Source of the DNA: CAVLCC01 sp963624975
Lineage (GTDB): Bacteria; Actinomycetota; Coriobacteriia; Coriobacteriales; CADBOM01
NCBI GenBank assembly: GCA_963624975.1
Contig: CAVFRF010000065.1
Location: 1-20,018, forward strand
DNA: 20,018 nucleotides
Reading direction: 5' to 3'
Within the stretch, counting starts at the first letter, position 1. The number at the start of each line of letters is the position of its first letter. Made by a program: the position numbers and the translations under genes. The notes under the pieces are model-generated. The model saw only the letters and a list, made by a program, of their open reading frames with translations. It had not been told where the DNA came from and ran no database searches. Shown piece after piece: positions 1 through 6,454 of the stretch.

Positions 1-81
1 GGAAAAGAGGTAACCAAAGACAATAGGAGTGGTAGCTAAGTTGTCAAATATTCACTAGAGACTGGCGAGATGTCCGACAGC

Positions 82-118
82 AAGCCCCGCCGTGGTGGTC
101 GACCACGACGGGGCTTTT
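82..118 (+). terminator. Rho-independent terminator-like hairpin
   Basis: A 15-bp stem pairs 82-96 with 102-116 around a 5-nt loop (97-101), with a single mismatched position. The right arm runs into four T residues (115-118). It is strongest read on the plus strand and would end a gene entering the window from the left. The near-symmetry means it could also act weakly on the other strand. Confidence 0.6.
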
Positions 119-127
119 GCGTTGGCT

Positions 128-177
128 GCAAGCACGGCTATGCAAGCGGCCAGGCGTTTGCGGGCGGGCGGCGGCTT
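128..177 (+). repeat. Left arm of 50-bp inverted repeat
   Basis: This 50-nt sequence recurs as its reverse complement at 3313-3362 with 48 of 50 positions identical. The two arms bracket nadD, the unrecognised gene, yqeK and rsfS. Both copies lie upstream of an inward-facing gene in the same relative orientation: this one before nadD, the other before rsfS. It could be a dispersed genomic repeat, a shared regulatory element or a scar of an inversion. Confidence 0.85.
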
Positions 178-267
178 CGCACCCCCATCCGACTGTCGGT
201 ACTGCAGGATTGGCCAATTCTGTTAGCAGAAAGAGGCGAGCCCTCTCTTCCGTCCGCACCGTGGTAC

Positions 268-297
268 TTGTTTAGGCGCGGTGGCACCCTATAGAAT
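268..297 (+). promoter_or_regulatory. Candidate nadD promoter
   Basis: A -35-like TTGTTT (268-273) is followed after 18 nt by TAGAAT (292-297), inside the string TATAGAAT. The implied start would give a leader of roughly 60 nt before the nadD start codon at 365. The -35 match is modest, so this is a candidate only. Confidence 0.35.
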
Positions 298-364
298 CTT
301 ACCTAGCAAACAGCTGTGCTACCGGCGGCATCAGGCACCCGACAGAAGGCCGAGGACTTCGAAC

Positions 365-1030
365 ATGATCGTATCTCCTCTCATAGACCACGCGCTTGCC
401 AGCAATCCGGGCCGCGAGCTTCGCATCGGCATCATGGGCGGCACCTTCGATCCCATTCACTACGGGCACCTGATTTGCGCTGAGCAGGCACGAGAGCAGT
501 TCGAGCTGGACTTCGTGGTGTTCATGCCCACGGGCAATCCGGCGTTCAAGCAGAAATGCGACGTGACCTGCGCAAACGACCGCTACGAGATGGTAAAGCT
601 GGCTATCCGCAAAAACGACGACTTCGACGTGAGCCGACTAGAGGTCGACCGCGAGGGCGTGACCTACACCTACGAGACGCTGCGCGAGCTGCGCGAGCTG
701 CTGCCGGAGAGTGCCAAGTTGTTCTTCATCACCGGTGCCGACGCGATCCTCAGCGTGCTGAAGTGGCGCAACTCCGCCGAATCGATGCGGCTCGCGCACT
801 TCGTGGCGGCCACGCGTCCCGGCTACGACTACACGGCGCTGCGCGAGGAGCTGGAAAGCAACGAGGAAATGGCGCACGGCGTGTCGTTCTTCGAGGTGCC
901 GGGCCTGGCGATTTCGTCGACCGACATGCGCAAGCGAGTGCGCGAGGGCAAGTCGATTTCGTACATGACCCCGTTCTCGGTGGAACGCTACATAGCCAAG
1001 CACGGCTTGTACGCGGATGCATCAAGCTAA
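365..1030 (+). CDS. nadD: Nicotinate-nucleotide adenylyltransferase
   Basis: NadD transfers the AMP moiety of ATP to nicotinate mononucleotide, giving deamido-NAD in cytoplasmic NAD synthesis. The nucleotidyltransferase signature GGTFDPIHYGH lies at residues 25-35, and the family's C-terminal ISSTDMR motif at about 183-189 is followed by the usual helix ending near HGLY. At 221 aa the protein has the normal family length. The reading frame is open back to 281, but the ATG at 365 has GAGGA at 352-356, 8 nt upstream, and puts the catalytic motif at the expected distance. In many Gram-positive genomes nadD is followed directly by yqeK and rsfS. Here an opposite-strand gene of different composition lies between nadD and yqeK. 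Confidence 0.93.
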   Translation: MIVSPLIDHALASNPGRELRIGIMGGTFDPIHYGHLICAEQAREQFELDFVVFMPTGNPAFKQKCDVTCANDRYEMVKLAIRKNDDFDVSRLEVDREGVTYTYETLRELRELLPESAKLFFITGADAILSVLKWRNSAESMRLAHFVAATRPGYDYTALREELESNEEMAHGVSFFEVPGLAISSTDMRKRVREGKSISYMTPFSVERYIAKHGLYADASS

Positions 1031-1083
1031 CGCGTGGCCCTAGGCCGCGGTATCACAATAAAAGCAAGAGCACCAGGCTACTC

Positions 1084-1671
1084 CTAGCGGTCGAGAGTGA
1101 TGCCCCAATGCTTTTCATAGGCATCAACGAACGTACGCACCACGCTCTTGAAGACTTTGGCATCAACGCGCGCACTGCCGAATTTACAATCGAACGATGC
1201 CCCATCGTGGTCTTCGAGATTGTTCCAAGAAAGTTCCACGATACCATCCTTGTATTCGAAAAAGACATTTGCAAGAATGGCGCCTGCTCGTTCGCTAAGC
1301 CATGTATGTTCGTATGTCCAGTCGTTCAGCAGCGTGTAGTAGGCATCCATTTCATCGAAATCTTCGGAAAAGAAAGTTCGTGCGTTGCAATCTTTTTGAG
1401 CTGCAAAGTCTCCTTCGGCACTCACTGGATATGGATCTGCATGCATTGTCAGGGCAAACTCGTTCAGCCATCCAACAATCCCGTCAAGATATGCCCATCG
1501 AGTTGTGTATTGGTTGCCTTGCTTGGTAAATCCAAGGATGTTGTCGCCGTTGATAAACATGCTAATTTCGGTGGTTTTGCTTCTGTCGACAAATGCATAG
1601 CCAATAGCAAATACCGTGGGATCCCCAGCGACGATTTGTTTTTCAGTAATGTTCGATCCTTCGCTCATCAT
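1084..1671 (-). CDS. Hypothetical protein, unrecognised family
   Basis: This is a 195-aa acidic, soluble-looking protein with no signal peptide or membrane segment. It is rich in aromatic residues (many W, Y and F) and in D/E clusters such as SEDFDEMDAYY. I do not recognise the family. The size, acidity and lone position resemble small immunity-type or antitoxin-like accessory proteins, but no toxin gene is adjacent, so no function is assigned. Its base composition and codon use are visibly more AT-rich than those of nadD and yqeK, and it sits between those two normally adjacent genes on the opposite strand, which suggests later insertion. The start is one of two consecutive ATG codons (1669-1671 or 1666-1668), with only a weak purine-rich RBS (AAAAGAG) upstream. 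Confidence 0.7.
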   Translation of the reverse strand: MMSEGSNITEKQIVAGDPTVFAIGYAFVDRSKTTEISMFINGDNILGFTKQGNQYTTRWAYLDGIVGWLNEFALTMHADPYPVSAEGDFAAQKDCNARTFFSEDFDEMDAYYTLLNDWTYEHTWLSERAGAILANVFFEYKDGIVELSWNNLEDHDGASFDCKFGSARVDAKVFKSVVRTFVDAYEKHWGITLDR

Positions 1672-1990
1672 GCGCTCTTTTCGAAGCTTGGTTTACAGAT
1701 TCCCACTGATAATCTGGATGTAACGAGCTGGGAAATATCTAGTCGATGCTGCGAGCGTAGCATATGGGCGGTGCGCCATGTGAGTTATTTCTTCAATGAT
1801 TCTCGCTAGCGTGATGGCGAGGCTGCTCCTGCTATGTGCTGCGAGGCGGGGTGCGGCTTTGGTGCTACGATAAAGGGCGCGACATTTTCTATTCGACGAA
1901 ATGCATCCTGCTCCGATAGCACAGCGCTTTCGGGTTGGCGGGATTTGCCTGCTGCATGCTGTGCGCGGGCTTTGGAACTAGGTGACAGAC
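1672..1990. promoter_or_regulatory. Divergent intergenic region with small dyad
   Basis: This 319-bp gap separates the divergent unrecognised gene (-) and yqeK (+). Directly upstream of the minus-strand gene is a dyad, CAGATT at 1696-1701 and AATCTG at 1711-1716, which could be an operator. No clear consensus promoter for yqeK was found. I see no small gene in it. Confidence 0.35.
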
Positions 1991-2749
1991 ATGGCGAAAC
2001 ATGACAAGAAAGCCGCTGCCAAGAGCGAAGCGGTCGAGCGCGAGGCTGCGCGCATCGCGCGGTCGGAGCAGATTATCTTCAACGAATCCGACATCCACGG
2101 CATTCCGCTCGACGCGATCGCCGAGGAGCTGGGAGAGGGGCTGCCCGAAGTCGACCGCGAGTTCGTGCGGAGCGTCCTGCCCGAGCTGCGCGAGCGGCTC
2201 ACGGCCACGCGATACGCGCATTCCGTGAGCGTATCGCGCACGTCGCGCAAGATGGCCGCGCTCTACGACGTGGACTTGTCGCAGGCAACGCGCGCGGGCC
2301 TGCTGCACGACTGGGATAAATGCTACAAAGGGCAGGCGGTGTTCGACCGCGTGCTGGAGCTGGGACTCGAGCTGCCCGAAGGCTACGAGCTGATGCGCCC
2401 GATCTTTCACGCGATCACCGGCGCAAAGGCGCTCTCCATAGAGTTTCCGCAGCTAGAGCCGCAGGTCGTGCAGGCGATTGCGCGGCACACGTCGGGTGCG
2501 GTAGACATGCAGCCGCTCGACATGGTGGTGTACATCGCCGACATGATCGAGCCGCTTCGCAAGTACGACTCGCTCGTCGCGCTGCGCGAGATGGTGGGCA
2601 AGCTCAGCCTGCCCGACCTGTTCAGCGAATGCTGCGAGGCCACGGTCAAGAACCTGGTGAACATGGAGAGGTCGCTGCATCCCGACACCGCCCGCGTGTG
2701 GAACGCCTGGGTGGTGCCTTACGAAATGCGCAAAAATGGTGCGTTGTAG
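1991..2749 (+). CDS. yqeK: HD-domain hydrolase, YqeK family
   Basis: YqeK-family proteins are HD-superfamily metal-dependent enzymes; characterised members hydrolyse diadenosine tetraphosphate symmetrically. Candidate metal ligands follow the HD pattern: His77 (RYAHSVS), His106-Asp107 (LLHDWDK), His140, His166 (ARHTSG) and Asp184 (YIADMIEP). The protein has an N-terminal extension of about 65 residues, rich in charged residues, before the HD domain, so it is longer (252 aa) than typical members of about 190 aa. A GTG at 1982 is also in frame. I prefer the ATG at 1991 because AGGTGA at 1980-1985 lies 5 nt upstream of it. yqeK commonly sits between nadD and rsfS; here rsfS is close by but convergent, ending 4 nt past this stop codon. 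Confidence 0.85.
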   Translation: MAKHDKKAAAKSEAVEREAARIARSEQIIFNESDIHGIPLDAIAEELGEGLPEVDREFVRSVLPELRERLTATRYAHSVSVSRTSRKMAALYDVDLSQATRAGLLHDWDKCYKGQAVFDRVLELGLELPEGYELMRPIFHAITGAKALSIEFPQLEPQVVQAIARHTSGAVDMQPLDMVVYIADMIEPLRKYDSLVALREMVGKLSLPDLFSECCEATVKNLVNMERSLHPDTARVWNAWVVPYEMRKNGAL

Positions 2750-2752
2750 CGG

Positions 2753-3241
2753 CTACTCGACCTCGGCGGAATCCCCGCCCTCGCCCTCGTCCTCGGTCGT
2801 CTCGAGCGTGACGGCAACCTCGCTGCCGTCGTCGCGCGGAGTGCTCTCGATAAGTTTCTCGATGCGCTCGCTGTACTCGGGATCCTCGATGCCCGCCTCG
2901 CGGATGTCCACCAGAGGAGCGTCGTTCCAGATGGTCTCGAGCCTGTAGAACTCGCGTGTCTCCTGCTGGAAAACGTGCACGACCAGCTCGCCGTAGTCCA
3001 GCAGCACCCAGGTCCTGTCGCCAAATCCCTCGCGGCCGATGGGCTTGATGCCCGCCTGCTCGCGGAGCTTGTCCTCGATCTCGTCGGCGATGGCCTCGAC
3101 CTGGCGGTCGTTGGAGGCCGACACAATCACGAAGTAGTCGGTGACGATGAGCAGTTCAGCCACGCGCTGAACGATGATGTCGGTTCCCTTTTTGGAATCC
3201 GCGGCAGCTGCCGCGATGAGTGCGCATTCTCTGGAGGTCAA
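2753..3241 (-). CDS. rsfS: Ribosome silencing factor RsfS
   Basis: RsfS binds ribosomal protein L14 on the 50S subunit and blocks subunit joining when nutrients are scarce. The conserved core runs from LTSRECALIAAAAADSKKG through the central region with WVLLDYGELVVHVF and REFYRLETIW, ending near residue 115. About 40 further residues form an acidic tail (ETTEDEGEGGDSAEVE) that is unusual in length. The frame stays open much further upstream, but those residues are low-complexity and unlike the family. The TTG at 3239-3241 begins exactly where RsfS proteins begin, with an AGG core (3251-3253) 9 nt upstream. It is convergent with yqeK, with only 3 nt between the stop codons. Confidence 0.88.
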   Translation of the reverse strand: MTSRECALIAAAAADSKKGTDIIVQRVAELLIVTDYFVIVSASNDRQVEAIADEIEDKLREQAGIKPIGREGFGDRTWVLLDYGELVVHVFQQETREFYRLETIWNDAPLVDIREAGIEDPEYSERIEKLIESTPRDDGSEVAVTLETTEDEGEGGDSAEVE

Positions 3242-3312
3242 TTGATGTTGCCTGCTTTCGATAGTCGGCCAATGCGGCCGCGGCTTTATTGCACTAGTTG
3301 AGGTTATCACAA

Positions 3313-3362
3313 AAGCCGCCGTCCGCCCGCAAACGCTTGGCCGCTTGCATAGCCGTGCTTGC
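3313..3362 (-). repeat. Right arm of 50-bp inverted repeat
   Basis: This is the reverse-complement partner of 128-177, with 48/50 identity; the two differences are G/A changes. It lies about 70 bp upstream of the rsfS TTG start and between rsfS and the 3' end of the AbiE-like nucleotidyltransferase gene. Confidence 0.85.
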
Positions 3363-3387
3363 GTGCGCTCGCCCCTACTCCAGGTAC

Positions 3388-3405
3388 GCGCCGGCCTGAC
3401 GGCGC
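3388..3405. other. Small perfect hairpin
   Basis: GCGCCG (3388-3393) and CGGCGC (3400-3405) form a perfect 6-bp stem with a 6-nt loop, downstream of the nucleotidyltransferase gene. No T-run follows on either strand, so it is a poor intrinsic terminator. Nothing else was recognised in 3363-3449. Confidence 0.3.
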
Positions 3406-3449
3406 AGGGTCTGCTGGGCGAGTCAGCCACGGTTTTGGACCTTATCCGC

Positions 3450-4214
3450 CTACGAGCCAGAACCGCCACAGTCCAACAGATAGTATTTGCGAATTCGCGC
3501 TTTCATCTCCTCTGGCTCCAGCATCCCAAGACCGATGTTTCTCATCAGTCTTTTGTCAACATCCACGATATCTAGAAAAATCCGCACATCCCCGAGTACG
3601 GCATCTGATATCCCCTTGGGAGGTTCTGGCAGCTCCAAAGACATGAGCTTGAAAACATCCCTACGGTGCTTGTATGCCTCGGACTTTCTACATCCAATCA
3701 AATCGTTGTAGGCCCTCATCTTGAATAGCGGCAAATATTCATGTCTAAGAGTCGGCATCCCAAACTCTTCGGTGACGGCCTTTCCACTCGCAATCAGCTC
3801 ATAGTAGGCATCATCCATCAAGATTGCGGACAAGGAATACTTGCTATCATCAACCGGAACAGGCCCTATGTGCTGTTCTATGTTAGCCACGAAGTCTGGC
3901 CTCCTGCTCAACAGCTCTATTTGAGCAGGATACGAGCCATCCGAAGGTCTGCAAAATCGAAACATCTGACAACTTCCATCCTTGCTGCAATGCTCATATC
4001 CGGCATCGTTGACGAAAGCGACGAATTTATCGACAAAAGCAGGACTCAGTTCTTCTGCAATTAGCACCACATCGATGTCTTTGGTCACCGAATCATCGAA
4101 GTACCCGGCCTTCTCGTAAATCAGTTCTCTAGCCGTGCCGCCAATTACAACGAACCTCGAAAAGTCGCCTTTGAAGCACTCTGCAAACTTCTCTATGCCA
4201 GGGATTCGTACCAT
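3450..4214 (-). CDS. AbiEii-like nucleotidyltransferase (putative toxin)
   Basis: This 254-aa protein carries a polymerase-beta-like nucleotidyltransferase core: GG at residues 25-26 (VVIGGTARELI), the DxD pair Asp46/Asp48 (TKDIDVVL) and a third acidic candidate, Glu100 (AQIELLS). AbiEii/MenT-type toxins of type IV toxin-antitoxin systems share this layout and can transfer nucleotides to targets such as tRNA; the target here is unknown. A helical C-terminal part follows, ending in DCGGSGS. The ATG at 4212-4214 has a GGGGGA RBS 6 nt upstream and overlaps the 3' end of the preceding winged-helix gene by 22 nt, so the two are surely co-transcribed. Composition is more AT-rich than in the neighbouring pro genes. 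The family assignment comes from motifs and context; the role as toxin is inferred. Confidence 0.72.
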   Translation of the reverse strand: MVRIPGIEKFAECFKGDFSRFVVIGGTARELIYEKAGYFDDSVTKDIDVVLIAEELSPAFVDKFVAFVNDAGYEHCSKDGSCQMFRFCRPSDGSYPAQIELLSRRPDFVANIEQHIGPVPVDDSKYSLSAILMDDAYYELIASGKAVTEEFGMPTLRHEYLPLFKMRAYNDLIGCRKSEAYKHRRDVFKLMSLELPEPPKGISDAVLGDVRIFLDIVDVDKRLMRNIGLGMLEPEEMKARIRKYYLLDCGGSGS

Positions 4215-5173
4215 GGGAAATCCCCCATCGCCTCATCGAGAGCCAGTGCAACTCTCTCGTCGTTCAGATTTTCGACGGTCTTCATCATCGTGAAGCAGTC
4301 GACGAGCCTTCCATCAGACTGAGGTCTGGGATCGAATGCCAGTGCCATAACCTTAGCCAGATTGCGGACTTTCTCAACAGGGCGTGCATGACTTGCGAGC
4401 TTCTTGCCCTCCTCTGGGGAAGCAGCAAATACCGGAATCGAAGGATGCGCTAGGAGCGATCTTTCTGCAAGTGCAGACTCGCCACATAGCAAAAGGCCTT
4501 CGGCATCCTCCTCATCCACATGCAACACATACTTCACCGGATCGCCGAATGCCTTGGAGCCCTTGCGAACACCTTCGACTGGATCGGGCATCGAATAGAA
4601 TGCCGTGTGCTTTCTCTTCCCCAGCATGCGCTTGGATAGAACGCCAGCCTCGACCAGGGTCTCGCAAACACGGGATGCAGTCGACTTGGGCATTTGCAAA
4701 TCATCTGCCAAGTCCTGCGAACTTGCAGCTTCCCTGCGCGAAAGCCACCAAATGAACGCCCTCATCTCAGATGGGGTAAGGCTCTTCTGGGGAGAAGGGG
4801 CCTTGTCTTCCTCCATCGGAAGCAGCGACATCGTACCTGGCAGAAAGAATTGCCCATCTTCTGTGGCAAAAGCTATGCGGGCACCGATGAGCGCACCTCG
4901 CATGTATTTAGACAAACTGGAAAAGAACGCCATGGCCCTGCATCCAGAAGCATTGTCGATGGCGCCCAGAATGTTCGAAATCGTCGAGACCCTTGACCCG
5001 GCAGGCAGCTCCACAACAACAAGGCTTCTTCCGTCGACTTCGATATGGGCGAAATCCAGCACCGATGAGCGAACGACCGGAACGAGGCATTCTGGCAATT
5101 CCTTCAGTCCTGACTCCGCAGTAGCTGCTATGGAGTTTATCCCCATGGTCTCGAATACCCGGTCGAGTTCCAT
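4193..5173 (-). CDS. Winged-helix regulator / putative AbiEi-like antitoxin
   Basis: This 326-aa protein has three recognisable parts. Residues 1-120 form an alpha/beta region ending in RIAFATEDGQFFLPGT. Residues 131-195 form a MarR-like winged helix (LTPSEMRAF, then SSQDLADDLQMPKSTASRV, then a wing with GKRKHTAFY). The C-terminal region has the LCGESALAERSLLAHPSIPV motif, which I associate with regulators encoded next to AbiEii-type nucleotidyltransferases. The start is clear: an ATG at 5171-5173 with AGGAGG at 5178-5183, 4 nt away. The gene is first of two and overlaps the nucleotidyltransferase gene. The upstream region holds a symmetrical ATCTC/GAGAT operator, so negative autoregulation is likely. 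AbiEi antitoxins usually carry the winged helix at the N terminus; here it is central. Confidence 0.7.
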   Translation of the reverse strand: MELDRVFETMGINSIAATAESGLKELPECLVPVVRSSVLDFAHIEVDGRSLVVVELPAGSRVSTISNILGAIDNASGCRAMAFFSSLSKYMRGALIGARIAFATEDGQFFLPGTMSLLPMEEDKAPSPQKSLTPSEMRAFIWWLSRREAASSQDLADDLQMPKSTASRVCETLVEAGVLSKRMLGKRKHTAFYSMPDPVEGVRKGSKAFGDPVKYVLHVDEEDAEGLLLCGESALAERSLLAHPSIPVFAASPEEGKKLASHARPVEKVRNLAKVMALAFDPRPQSDGRLVDCFTMMKTVENLNDERVALALDEAMGDFPWYESLA

Positions 5174-5186
5174 TTTCCCTCCTAAT

Positions 5187-5246
5187 ATCTCACTATAATT
5201 TTTATATATCTCAGTGTAATGAGATTTTAATAATTTATAGCGAGAT
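5187..5246 (-). promoter_or_regulatory. Four-half-site dyad operator over a promoter
   Basis: Two direct ATCTCA half-sites start at 5187 and 5208, and two GAGAT half-sites end at 5225 and 5246. All are 21 bp apart on each side and exactly symmetrical about 5216/5217. The outer pair extends to ATCTCACTATAA and TTATAGCGAGAT (11 of 12 complementary). The inner pair is ATCTCA-6-TGAGAT. A minus-strand promoter can be read within it: TTACAC (5214-5219), 16 nt, TATAGT (5192-5197), just ahead of the AGGAGG RBS. Repressor binding here would block transcription of the winged-helix/nucleotidyltransferase operon. Confidence 0.7.
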
Positions 5247-5308
5247 TTTAAATTGAAGCCCTGTTATCTGGTCGTGCAACCCTATCTCTGCAGCCAGCTT
5301 AACGCGCA

Positions 5309-5374
5309 GTTCTTACCAGATTGCTAACGAATTCTTACCAAATTCTTACCAGAATCCAAACGAACTCCAACCCT
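5309..5374. repeat. Tandem 11-bp iteron array (six units)
   Basis: Six contiguous 11-bp units begin at 5309, 5320, 5331, 5342, 5353 and 5364. Units 1, 3 and 4 share TTCTTACCA exactly; units 2, 5 and 6 are degenerate versions. An 11-bp period places every unit on nearly the same DNA face, as in binding arrays of OmpR/PhoB-class response regulators. The nearest gene start is that of the minus-strand winged-helix gene, about 135 bp away. Confidence 0.65.
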
Positions 5375-5438
5375 CTGCAACGTTTCCGAGCTCTCTTTCA
5401 GAAATGCGAGCACGCGCCGCTACATGCCTGCCTAGCTA

Positions 5439-5474
5439 CAACAAGGGGGCGGCGAATCTTCTTCGCTGCCCCCT
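5439..5474 (-). terminator. Terminator of proC / pro operon
   Basis: A 13-bp stem pairs 5444-5456 with 5462-5474 around a 5-nt loop and includes five consecutive G:C pairs and one G:T. Read on the minus strand it is followed by TTGTTGT. It lies 45 bp past the proC stop codon and is the natural end of the minus-strand pro transcript. Confidence 0.7.
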
Positions 5475-5518
5475 CGAATGCAAGCCTGACGCAACTGCGC
5501 GACGCATCGCGCTGGCTG

Positions 5519-6343
5519 CTACTTCATGTTCTTGCCGTGCTCGTAGGCCGTCACTATGCCGGTGCTCACCGCTCCGCGGAAGCCGCGACGCTCCATCTCG
5601 TTGGTGGCCGTGATGGTCATGCCGCAGGGAGTGGCCAGCTCGTCGCGCAGCTGGCCGGTGTGCTTGTCGCCTTCGAGAGCCAGAGTCGCAGCCCCGATCA
5701 CGGCCTGCGCCGCATAGCGCACGGCATCCTTGCGCTCGAGACCGATCTGCACTCCGCCGTCGGCGAGCGACTCGATGTAGATGTAGGTCATCGCCGGCGA
5801 GCAGCTAAACACCGGAGTGGCCGATGCCACGATGTTCTCCTTCACGAACTCCACGAGACCAGCAGGTGCCAGCGCGTCGAGCATCGTCTGCCTGTCGTTG
5901 TCGGTGAGCTTGCCGTTCGAGCACATCAAGATAATGCCCTGCCCCACCCTGATGGGCATGTTGGGCATGCAGGTGCACACGGGAAGCTCGAGTCCATGCT
6001 TGGCGAGCAGCTCGTCGTACTGCTCGAGCGTCCAGCCAGCGGCAATCGATGCCAAGACCTGATGATGACCCTTGGCAGCCTGATCGGCAAAAGTGGAGGC
6101 GAGGTCCTCCAGCACGGAAGCCACGATCTGCGGCTTGACCCCCAGCACGACCACGTCGCACGCCTCGACCAGCTCGACATTGCTAGCTGCAACGGTGCAT
6201 CCGGGATGCGCAGCCGCAAACGCCTCGGCCTTCGCCGTCGTGGGATTGAACACCACCACGTTCTCGGCGCCAATGCCCTTGCACGCCACGTCGGCAACAG
6301 CACCGCCCATGTTTCCGATTCCGATAAACCCGAACTTAGTCAT
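5519..6343 (-). CDS. proC: Pyrroline-5-carboxylate reductase
   Basis: ProC reduces 1-pyrroline-5-carboxylate to L-proline with NAD(P)H, the last step of proline synthesis. The Rossmann glycine motif GIGNMG is at residues 8-13. The C-terminal dimerisation and catalytic domain carries the family pattern around SPAMTYIYIESLADGGV, with later LRDELATPCGMT. At 274 aa it has normal length. The start ATG (6341-6343) has an AAAGG-type RBS about 8 nt upstream. It is the last gene of obgE-proB-proA-proC, separated from proA by 111 nt that contain only a weak ACTGC/GCAGT dyad, and is followed by a strong terminator. Confidence 0.95.
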   Translation of the reverse strand: MTKFGFIGIGNMGGAVADVACKGIGAENVVVFNPTTAKAEAFAAAHPGCTVAASNVELVEACDVVVLGVKPQIVASVLEDLASTFADQAAKGHHQVLASIAAGWTLEQYDELLAKHGLELPVCTCMPNMPIRVGQGIILMCSNGKLTDNDRQTMLDALAPAGLVEFVKENIVASATPVFSCSPAMTYIYIESLADGGVQIGLERKDAVRYAAQAVIGAATLALEGDKHTGQLRDELATPCGMTITATNEMERRGFRGAVSTGIVTAYEHGKNMK

Positions 6344-6454
6344 ACTCGCGCCTTTCTATCGAAAGCCCCTGCAGTCCCTCCAACTGCGTCGCTAGAAACG
6401 ATAGCAGTTCAAGGAAGCTGCCAGCTCGCAGCCTTTGCAAACTTTCCGCCAACG

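Larger units (their letters stand above)
1..364. other. Intergenic region upstream of nadD
   Basis: No convincing complete gene is visible here. All three plus-strand frames open at the window edge stop before position 40, so the 3' end of an upstream plus-strand gene may lie in the first 40 bases. That would fit the terminator hairpin at 82-118, but no protein family can be recognised from so few residues. The stretch also holds one arm of the 50-bp inverted repeat (128-177) and the probable nadD promoter near 268-297. Confidence 0.5.

Noticed and set aside
1..39. 3' end of an upstream protein gene
   Set aside because: Frame 1 is open to a stop at 37-39, but at 12 codons it cannot be distinguished from chance.
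556..1809. Plus-strand frame through nadD and the next gene
   Set aside because: It runs out of frame through nadD and antisense to the 195-aa gene, changes composition midway, and has no recognisable domain.
5309..5374. Iterons as DnaA boxes or a plasmid origin
   Set aside because: The core TTCTTACCA does not fit TTATCCACA-type DnaA boxes, and no replication gene is near.
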